Assembly (NCBI GenBank): GCA_016218095.1
Contig: JACREV010000114.1
Coordinates: 1-12,559, forward strand
Source: Deltaproteobacteria bacterium
GTDB taxonomy: Bacteria > Desulfobacterota > GWC2-55-46
DNA: 12,559 bases
Direction of reading: 5' to 3'
The number at the start of each line of letters is the position of its first letter. The first letter of the stretch is position 1. The position numbers and the translations under genes were made by a program. Below the pieces are notes generated by a model. That model did no database searches and had not been told where the DNA came from. It worked only from the letters and a program-made list of their open reading frames with translations. Of this stretch, positions 7,556 through 12,559 are shown in pieces.

Positions 7556-8302
7556 CTATTGAGCGATCGCGCCGTCGGTTACAGGCGGCCCCGGCGCGGC
7601 CGGAGGCGCAGGCGCTGTTTCCGCCTCAGGTGCCGGGGCTATAACAGGAGCGACAACCGGGGCTGCGGGGGCCGCAGGCGCGGCGGGCGCGGCCTTCGCC
7701 GGCCTTGACGCCCTCTTTTCCAACGGCATCTCCTCGAACATCTCGGAGAGGAGCTTTTCCGCGAGCTTCCCGAGGTCCGGCTTTATCATCCAGTACTCCT
7801 CGACGAGCTCGTGGTTCGCCTTCCATACGATAGAACCGTTCGACGGGTTTATGAGCCTTATGCCGAGACCGACGCGCGCGACCTTGTCGCCGCCCTGCCT
7901 GCCGTAACCCCACGCGGTAACATAGGTGAGGAAGAAGGCGTCGGCGTGGAGCGCGTCCTTGAGCTTTGCCGAAACCGCCGCGTCGGATATCCCGAGGGTG
8001 TTGAGCCTCTGTATGTACCCTTCCATGGAGGAGGCTATCTCGGCGGAGCCCGAGACCTGGTTCTTTATCGCGGCGCTCTCCTTTACCTCTTCGAAGAGGC
8101 CGGTCTCGAGGAGCTTTCTCGAAACGAGGTCGTCTATCGTGGACCTGCTGGACTCGAACTCGCCGACGGTAGCAGGCAGTACCGCGACGGCAGAGGGGCT
8201 GAAGTCTTTCGCGTCAGGGCTCACCTGGCTGAAGTTCAGCCCGCCGCAACCGGCAAGGAACGCGGCGAGGACGAAGAAGAACGCTGTAAGGGTCTTTTTC
8301 AT
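7556..8302 (-). CDS. Outer-membrane-type lipoprotein, CsgG/GNA1162-like fold possible
   Basis: This 248-residue protein has a lipoprotein signal peptide, MKKTLTAFFFVLAAFLAGC, with lipobox L16-A-G-C19. Residue +2 is Gly, so there is no inner-membrane retention signal and an outer-membrane location is expected. The body (~30-195) has SAVAVLPATVG near the start, RKLLETGLFEEV, a helix pair, and DAFFLTYVTAWGYG followed by GLGIRLINPSNGSIVWKANHE. That last pattern recalls CsgG/DUF799-type periplasmic lipoproteins, whose strands often end in 'G.ivW'. The tail (~198-248) is Ala/Pro-rich low complexity with AAPAAP repeats and probably extends through the periplasm. ATG 8302 is preferred to the GTG at 8311 because GAGG lies 8 nt upstream of the ATG and the MKKT start gives an ideal signal peptide. 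The barrel gene follows after 63 nt, suggesting a shared transcript and a joint role. Confidence 0.75.
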   Translation of the reverse strand: MKKTLTAFFFVLAAFLAGCGGLNFSQVSPDAKDFSPSAVAVLPATVGEFESSRSTIDDLVSRKLLETGLFEEVKESAAIKNQVSGSAEIASSMEGYIQRLNTLGISDAAVSAKLKDALHADAFFLTYVTAWGYGRQGGDKVARVGLGIRLINPSNGSIVWKANHELVEEYWMIKPDLGKLAEKLLSEMFEEMPLEKRASRPAKAAPAAPAAPAAPVVAPVIAPAPEAETAPAPPAAPGPPVTDGAIAQ

Positions 8303-8310
8303 GCAATGCA

Positions 8311-8314
8311 CCTC
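8311..8314 (-). promoter_or_regulatory. Shine-Dalgarno that decides the lipoprotein start
   Basis: GAGG on the - strand stands 8 nt before the ATG at 8302. It overlaps the alternative GTG start at 8311, so it cannot serve that codon. Confidence 0.55.
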
Positions 8315-8333
8315 GGGTGTTTGTATTCGGTCA

Positions 8334-8477
8334 AGGCCACTCTCTAAAAATTGTTATTTTTCCTGATCTCTGTGTCAGGTCGGAAATAAAAATGCTCACA
8401 TATTCCATATATGCTGCGCTTTTTATTTCCGCCCTTCCTTGACCTCAGAAAAAATTCCTAATTTTTAGAGGTAGCCT
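8334..8477. repeat. Imperfect palindrome of about 144 bp (MITE-like or structured RNA)
   Basis: Four nested pairs of arms share one centre at about 8406. They are AGGC (8334-8337) with GCCT (8474-8477); CTCTAAAAATT (8342-8352) with its exact complement (8460-8470); TTTTTCCTGA (8357-8366) with TCAGAAAAAA (8445-8454, 9 of 10); and CGGAAATAAAAA (8381-8392) with its exact complement (8420-8431). CATAT/ATATG (8399-8403, 8409-8413) closes the tip. The whole could fold as one long hairpin with internal loops. No target-site duplication is obvious. It lies 31 bp upstream of the lipoprotein start, so it would be in that gene's leader if transcription begins beyond it. Confidence 0.7.
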
Positions 8478-8490
8478 CATATCTATCTAT

Positions 8491-8498
8491 TTATCGGC
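8491..8498 (-). promoter_or_regulatory. Sigma-28 (FliA)-like -10 octamer facing the lipoprotein
   Basis: The - strand reads GCCGATAA, an exact match to the enterobacterial sigma-28 -10 consensus. The -35 match is poor: TCAA at 16 nt upstream, where TAAA at 15 nt is expected. Transcription from here would run through the palindrome into the lipoprotein and barrel genes. This is a candidate only. Confidence 0.3.
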
Positions 8499-8695
8499 TT
8501 GGCACGGCCGCACCTTGAAACTTTTTTCCATGCCGGAGCGATCGAAAAAAGAACGAAGGCCTCTTGTTCGAGGAGATAAGACGGAGAAGGATGACTTCGG
8601 TCGGAAGTGCGTCAGGGAGAGCGAGCCACGGCGGAGGAAAGTACCTCGATTGGCTAAATCTTATTTTATTGCGGGCCGAATTGCAATCTTTTTTT

Positions 8696-8757
8696 AAGGC
8701 CGTTGGTCGGCTTCTCCGGCGGACATTAATAATATGTCGTACCGCAAGGCCTTTTTT
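8696..8757 (+). other. Nested hairpin ending in a T-tract
   Basis: AAGGCC (8696-8701) pairs with GGCCTT (8748-8753). Inside it GCG/CGC (8719-8721, 8743-8745) and GACAT/ATGTC (8722-8726, 8734-8738) pair around the loop TAATAAT. Six T's end at 8757. It could be a weak terminator for an unseen + strand transcript. Alternatively, the inner GACAT-N7-ATGTC palindrome could be a regulator-binding site about 180 bp upstream of the predicted flagellar start. Confidence 0.3.
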
Positions 8758-8881
8758 AGCATGGCGAGAAAATTGTTCCGTGTGAGGCGGCAATAAATGC
8801 CCTGATGGGGACTGGCGGCCTTAAGGGCAGGGACCCCTCGAATACGTCGATTTACAAGTGTTATTTCGCTTTCAAGGCAGT

Positions 8882-8897
8882 TGGCACGCCCTTTGCT
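8882..8897 (+). promoter_or_regulatory. Sigma-54 (-24/-12) promoter of the flagellar hook operon
   Basis: TTGGCACG-N4-TTGCT matches the RpoN consensus, with exactly 10 nt between the invariant GG (8883-8884) and GC (8895-8896). Transcription should begin near 8907-8909, about 30 nt before the fliK start. Hook and basal-body genes in many polar flagellates are RpoN-dependent and need an NtrC-type activator (FleQ/FlrC/FlgR family). Confidence 0.92.
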
Positions 8898-8938
8898 TTT
8901 ACTCGGGGTAGCGTTTATTCCCCCTGGAAGAGGTAGAG

Positions 8939-10708
8939 ATGGAGATAAGACTTTTTACCGCGATACCGGCTGAAGCGGCTCAGACTGTAGCGGACGTCGA
9001 CATCGGGGCACAGACCCCGGAAGGCCCCTTTGAGGACCTCCTCGCCTCTCTCTCGGCTGTAAAAGAGAGCGAGGTGACGGGAAACGTCGGGGAGACCAAG
9101 GCCATCGCAGTAGATGTGTCTGGCGCGTTATCCATAAGCGCCGCCTCTGAAAAAGAAATTATCGAAGGCGAGGCCGTCCTGACGGATATACCGGTAGAGG
9201 CCTCGTTGCAAGGCATGGACCTTGATGCGAAGGCTATGAAATCTGAAGAAGCGGCCTCAGGGCCGGTTGAGACTGATACCGACGAGGCCCTTATCATCGC
9301 AACTCCCGTACAGGTGCCCATTCAGCAAATACATGAAGTTGTAGCAGACGAGGGCGGCGTCTCCGTTGAAATAGAAGGGCACGCCGGGACGACTCTCGAC
9401 TCGTATGAGACTGAAGCCCCTGAGGCGCCTGTCGGCGGCGTGACCAACGTCGCGCATGAGACCGAGGAGGCCTCCCCGTCAACAGGCATAACGAGCGATT
9501 CAGATCATCTCGGCTCGTATGAGACTGAAGTCCCTGAGGCGCCTGTCGGCGGCGTGACCAACGGAGCGCATGCGACTGAGGAGGCCACCCCGTCAACAGG
9601 CGTAACGAGCGATTCAGAGACCCAGGCGGATATTGAGGAAGAGGCGAAGGCCACTGGAAAGGATAAGATAAAAGAGGAGATACCCTCGACCGCTCATGAA
9701 ACGGAGGCGACATCCGGGTTTGCAGTGAACCCGAATACCCCCCCTGATAATACGTTGGATGTCAGCCCGGATGCGGTAACCGGCCGGCCCGCCCGCCCCG
9801 CCCGCCCCATAACCGCGAAAGACGGCGTTGATATCGCAAGCACTTTCCAGTCAGCGCCCGCATCAGAGAAGATGGTCGGGGAGGAGAAGGCGGACTCCGT
9901 AGAGGCAGTCGAGCCCGCCGAGCCGTCCGAGGCTTCCGTGACCTTAAGCCACGAAGGCAGGCCTGATGACATGGAAGCCGCGTCCGATCAGCCGTTCGAC
10001 ATGAGAGGCGAATGGGAAGGCGGGGAAAACGGCGAGAGCGAGGGGAGAGCCTTAGAGGCAAAGGCCGCGGGCGACTCTGCCCTTGAGGAGAACGTCAATA
10101 GCGAAGCGTTCAAGGCGGCCCCTGAGGCTTCTTCAAATGACCTCAGGCAAACGATGAACGGCGTGCTCGATGCCGCAGGCATCGGGACCAATGCGGCCTT
10201 TGGGCTTGACAGGGCGCCTCAGGCAAGCGGACACACGACGAGCGCCGCTTCCACGGAAACGGTAGATACAGATGGGCTCTTCGAGAAGCTCGACACCGGC
10301 GTCAAGATGAGCGTTCAGGGGAACGGGAGGGTGAGGATCGAGCTCAGCCCCGAGCACCTGGGCGATATGGAAATAAGGCTTAAGATCGAGGACGCGAAAG
10401 TAGCCGCGGAGATACGGGTCGAGAGCGCGGAGGTAAAGGCGCTCCTGGACGCGGACTCCGGAAGGCTCAAGGAGATATTCAACTCCAACGGGCTCACGCT
10501 CGACAAATACACCGTAGAGGTAGACATGAACCCCATGCGCGGAAAGGCTGAGAGCGGCGGCAGCTTCGGCAATTGTTTCCAGGAGAACGCCTCCGATTGG
10601 AACGGATACGGGAGGAAGCCCTGGGCAGGAGAGTCCGACGTCGAGTCTGCGTTCGGCAACCGTTACGAGAGTACGGGCAAAAAGGGCGGCATAGACATAT
10701 TCGCCTGA
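8939..10708 (+). CDS. fliK: Flagellar hook-length control protein FliK
   Basis: FliK is a secreted molecular ruler that measures the growing hook and switches the flagellar export gate from hook to filament substrates. The conserved C-terminal domain (Flg_hook) is clear at ~446-530: [19 protein letters not shown] with the signature LSPEHLG (469-475), then [30 protein letters not shown]. The N-terminus ([12 protein letters not shown] at ~32-43) resembles the usual export-region start. Between them lie ~400 low-complexity residues rich in Glu, Ala, Thr, Ser and Pro, as expected for a disordered ruler. They include a 38-residue tandem duplication (155-189 and 193-227) and RPARPARP (~282-289). 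Its 589 residues are longer than the ~400 of enteric FliK. The ATG is preceded by AAGAGGT with a 4-nt gap. It is the first gene after the sigma-54 promoter, with flgD 43 nt downstream. Confidence 0.93.
   Translation: MEIRLFTAIPAEAAQTVADVDIGAQTPEGPFEDLLASLSAVKESEVTGNVGETKAIAVDVSGALSISAASEKEIIEGEAVLTDIPVEASLQGMDLDAKAMKSEEAASGPVETDTDEALIIATPVQVPIQQIHEVVADEGGVSVEIEGHAGTTLDSYETEAPEAPVGGVTNVAHETEEASPSTGITSDSDHLGSYETEVPEAPVGGVTNGAHATEEATPSTGVTSDSETQADIEEEAKATGKDKIKEEIPSTAHETEATSGFAVNPNTPPDNTLDVSPDAVTGRPARPARPITAKDGVDIASTFQSAPASEKMVGEEKADSVEAVEPAEPSEASVTLSHEGRPDDMEAASDQPFDMRGEWEGGENGESEGRALEAKAAGDSALEENVNSEAFKAAPEASSNDLRQTMNGVLDAAGIGTNAAFGLDRAPQASGHTTSAASTETVDTDGLFEKLDTGVKMSVQGNGRVRIELSPEHLGDMEIRLKIEDAKVAAEIRVESAEVKALLDADSGRLKEIFNSNGLTLDKYTVEVDMNPMRGKAESGGSFGNCFQENASDWNGYGRKPWAGESDVESAFGNRYESTGKKGGIDIFA
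9401..9618 (+). repeat. Tandem 114-bp duplication within fliK
   Basis: The segments 9401-9504 and 9515-9618 are direct repeats with a period of 114 bp (38 codons, in frame) that differ at only a few bases. Each encodes [15 protein letters not shown] followed by a Glu/Thr/Ser-rich stretch ending in TSDS. The near identity at DNA level suggests a recent duplication that lengthened the ruler. Confidence 0.92.
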
Positions 10709-10751
10709 AAAAGGGCGGCAAAGAGGACGTGACAGACAAGGAGGCATCGAA

Positions 10752-11417
10752 ATGATCGACGGCGTATCTTCGGCGACGACAGTAAGCAGTAGCAACAGCG
10801 GTTCGAGCAGTACGACGAGCTCCACCGAGGAGCTCGGCAAGGACGACTTCCTCCTGCTTCTCGTGACCCAGCTCCAGAACCAGGACCCGCTGAACCCGAC
10901 GGACAATACCGAGTTCGTCTCCCAGCTCGCGCAGTTCAGCTCGCTTGAAGGGATAAAGAACATGGAAGAGACGATGGGGACGGTCGCCGACGGCATATCC
11001 GAGATGCAGAAGTGGTCTTTGTCCGACCTCATCGACAATACCGTCAAGTTCGAGAGCGCGGCCTTCGACTACTCCGGCGAGCCCGTGACCATCGAATACT
11101 CGCTCGGGTCCAACGCGGCGAGCGCGAACGTCTCCATATACGACGCGAACGGCAACCTTGTAAAGTCCGTCGACGCCGGGGCCCTGAACTCGGGGACATA
11201 CGAGCTTAACTGGGACGGCACGAACGCCGAAGGCGGCCAGGCCGCTGAAGGCACTTACACGATAAACATAACGGCCGTCGATTCAAGCGGCTCGACGGTG
11301 GACGCTTCGACCTACGTCACCGGCAAGGTCACGAGCGTCACCTACGGCTCGGGCGGCGCGGAGATAAACGCGGGCAACATAATACTCACTCAGGACGATA
11401 TCCTGGAAGTCTATTAA
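10752..11417 (+). CDS. flgD: Flagellar hook capping / basal-body rod modification protein FlgD
   Basis: FlgD forms the temporary cap under which FlgE subunits assemble into the hook. The 221-residue length is typical. The N-terminal export and capping region carries the family signature at ~26-71: [23 protein letters not shown], then [20 protein letters not shown]. The C-terminal half has the FlgD Ig-like/Tudor pair: [14 protein letters not shown] (~127-140), [26 protein letters not shown] (~148-173) and [10 protein letters not shown] (~189-198). The first ~25 residues are a Ser/Thr-rich linker. AAGGAGG sits 8 nt before the ATG. flgE follows after 16 nt with its own strong Shine-Dalgarno, so fliK-flgD-flgE is almost certainly one operon. 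Confidence 0.96.
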   Translation: MIDGVSSATTVSSSNSGSSSTTSSTEELGKDDFLLLLVTQLQNQDPLNPTDNTEFVSQLAQFSSLEGIKNMEETMGTVADGISEMQKWSLSDLIDNTVKFESAAFDYSGEPVTIEYSLGSNAASANVSIYDANGNLVKSVDAGALNSGTYELNWDGTNAEGGQAAEGTYTINITAVDSSGSTVDASTYVTGKVTSVTYGSGGAEINAGNIILTQDDILEVY

Positions 11418-11433
11418 AAAGGAGGTAGTACCC

Positions 11434-12559
11434 ATGCAGTCATCACTCTACACCGGAGTAAGCGGCCTTAACGCCAACATGTCGGAGCTTTCGGTCATCG
11501 GCAACAACATAGCGAACGTCAATACCGTCGGTTTCAAGTCCAGCAGGGTGAACTTCGAGGACATCCTGAGCCAGACGCTCACCGGGTCCAGCAACCAGAT
11601 AGGCGTCGGCGTGACGGTGAGCTCCATCCAGAAGATGTTCACTCAGGGCGACTTCGAGACGACCGGCAACACTCTCGACATGGCCATAAGCGGAGACGGC
11701 TTCTTCGTCGTCGAGGACCCGGTCCTCAACACCCTCTATTACACGAGGGCCGGCCAGTTCGAGACCGACAAGGACGGCTACATAGTGAACCAGGACGGCT
11801 TGAGGCTCCAGGGCTACATGGCGGATTCCGCCGGCAACCTCCAGAACTCGCTTACCGATCTCCTCCTTACGACAAAGACGATCGCCCCGAACGCTACGAC
11901 GAGCGGAGAGCTTACTGCTAATCTGGATTCCAATTCGTCGATCACCGGGTTCGTCTTCACCGCCGCCACGAACGACACTTTGCAATACAGCATAGACGGC
12001 GGGACTACATACCTGACCGCGAGCCTTGTGACCGACGGCGGACTCGCCTCCGGCGACGCCTATACGGGCAACGAAGTAGCCGCCGCCATCCAGGCCTCGC
12101 TGGAAGCGACGAACGGCTCCACCGACACCTATACCGTCTCATACGACGACCAGACCGGCTACTTCACGGTAACGAACGACGCGGGCAACGCCAATACGCT
12201 CCTCCTTGACTGGGGGAGCGGGGTATCCACGGCCTCCAATGTCCTCGGCTACTCGGCCTCTACCGCCGCGCTCGCGGCCGGGACAGGCTCGACCTCGACT
12301 GCCGCGGCCGGTGATTTTACCCTCAGCAAAGCCGGTGACACTTCGAACTTCTCGACCCCCATGACCGTCTACGATTCGCTCGGCAACGCCCATGTCGTGA
12401 CCATGTACTTCAGGAAGTCCTCTCTCGACGCCACGGGCAACAACTGGGATTGGTACGCGGTAGTCGACGCGGCGGACTCGACGAGCGGCTCGACCGAGGT
12501 CCAGGCGAGCGGCTCCATCACGTTCAATTCCAGCGGCTCCTTGTATTCCGAGTCAGCGA
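11434..12559 (+). CDS. flgE: Flagellar hook protein FlgE (3' end cut off by the window)
   Basis: FlgE polymerises into the curved hook joining rod and filament. The frame is open to the window end and gives the first 375 residues. The N-terminal rod-type domain is classical: MQSSLYTGVSGLNANMSELSVIGNNIANVNTVGFKSSR (1-38), with the ANVNTVGFK motif of axial proteins. GDFETTGNTLDMAISGDGFFVV (~72-93) and AGQFETDKDGYIV (~106-118) follow. FSTPMTVYDSLGNAHVVTMYF (~306-326) is the usual FlgE D1/D2 sequence. Between ~170 and ~290 there is an extra block, including DTLQYSIDGGTTYLTAS, AAAIQASLEA, YTVSYDDQTGYFTVTND and NVLGYSAS, that looks like the hook-IN/D2-type insert seen in FlgK, FlgL and some FlgE proteins. 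AAGGAGG ends 8 nt before the ATG. The C-terminus lies beyond the window. Confidence 0.96.
   Translation, partial: MQSSLYTGVSGLNANMSELSVIGNNIANVNTVGFKSSRVNFEDILSQTLTGSSNQIGVGVTVSSIQKMFTQGDFETTGNTLDMAISGDGFFVVEDPVLNTLYYTRAGQFETDKDGYIVNQDGLRLQGYMADSAGNLQNSLTDLLLTTKTIAPNATTSGELTANLDSNSSITGFVFTAATNDTLQYSIDGGTTYLTASLVTDGGLASGDAYTGNEVAAAIQASLEATNGSTDTYTVSYDDQTGYFTVTNDAGNANTLLLDWGSGVSTASNVLGYSASTAALAAGTGSTSTAAAGDFTLSKAGDTSNFSTPMTVYDSLGNAHVVTMYFRKSSLDATGNNWDWYAVVDAADSTSGSTEVQASGSITFNSSGSLYSESA

Larger units (their letters stand above)
8303..8938. other. Divergent non-coding region, locally AT-rich
   Basis: These 636 bp separate the - strand lipoprotein gene from the + strand flagellar operon and hold no convincing gene. 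The short frames at ~8515-8697 (+), 8564-8785 (+) and 8491-8793 (-) encode Arg/Lys-rich or low-quality sequence with no good ribosome-binding site. The part nearest the lipoprotein (8334-8500) is visibly AT-rich against GC-rich surroundings. It contains the long palindrome, a sigma-28-like box, a small hairpin with a T-tract and the sigma-54 promoter listed separately. Flagellar sigma-54 promoters need an upstream enhancer site, and the length leaves room for one. Confidence 0.7.

Noticed and set aside
8499..8520. Second TTGGCACG (-24-like) sequence in the intergenic region
   Set aside because: At the required spacing the -12 position reads CC (CACC) instead of GC, so the invariant -12 pair is missing.
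8565..8585. GTTCGAG-like tRNA T-loop
   Set aside because: The flanking bases do not form a 5-bp T-stem with a 7-nt loop, and no acceptor or anticodon arm is present.
8515..8697. Small 60-codon basic ORF in the intergenic region
   Set aside because: No good Shine-Dalgarno, composition dominated by Arg/Lys, and several overlapping frames of similar length occur by chance.
8798..8837. Possible H-type pseudoknot (TGCCCT/AGGGCA crossed with GGGG/CCCC)
   Set aside because: The second stem is only 4 bp, it lies upstream of the predicted sigma-54 start, and it matches no riboswitch class I know, including the c-di-GMP GEMM motif.
10133..11047. 304-codon open frame on the - strand over fliK and flgD
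   Set aside because: It lies opposite two well-recognised flagellar genes, has a low-complexity composition, no recognisable motifs and no convincing start. Long antisense frames are common in GC-rich DNA.

Overview
This 12.6-kb, GC-rich stretch appears to come from a motile Gram-negative bacterium. The evidence is an LpxL/HtrB-like acyltransferase, an outer-membrane beta-barrel protein, a lipoprotein with a clear lipobox, and a flagellar hook operon behind a textbook sigma-54 promoter. Heavy use of AGG (Arg) and ATA (Ile) codons together with GC-rich third positions is shared by the genes. The mix of sigma-54 flagellar control, cobalamin-dependent radical SAM enzymes and a PorV/TraF-type barrel would suit a deltaproteobacterial or Nitrospirota-like lineage, but I cannot fix the taxon from sequence alone.

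Region 1 (1-5956, + strand) is a compact biosynthetic cluster. It holds a 5'-truncated protein with two tandem NodB/polysaccharide-deacetylase-like domains, a class I SAM methyltransferase, two different B12-binding radical SAM enzymes joined by a 4-nt ATGA overlap, and an LpxL-like acyltransferase with an altered HX4E motif. A perfect 18-bp A/T-flanked hairpin closes it. The contents suggest modification of a cell-surface lipid or glycan, or of a polyisoprenoid-type lipid. No gene matches a pathway I can name, so this is the best candidate here for an undescribed system.

Region 2 (5972-8302, - strand) is a convergent pair: a Cys-anchored lipoprotein followed by an outer-membrane beta-barrel protein of the TraF_2/PorV-like type. 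They are separated by a short gap carrying a hairpin. The two probably act together in the outer membrane; their function is unknown.

Region 3 (8303-8938) is a 636-bp non-coding, locally AT-rich divergent intergenic region. It contains a roughly 144-bp imperfect palindrome, a sigma-28-like -10 octamer facing the lipoprotein, a small palindrome and hairpin with a T-tract, and a near-perfect sigma-54 -24/-12 promoter facing the flagellar genes.

Region 4 (8939-12559, + strand) is a flagellar hook operon: fliK (hook-length control, with a long acidic region containing a 38-residue tandem duplication), flgD (hook cap) and flgE (hook protein, cut off by the window end, with an extra domain of about 100 residues). 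The order fliK-flgD-flgE and strong Shine-Dalgarno sequences fit a sigma-54 middle-class flagellar transcript.
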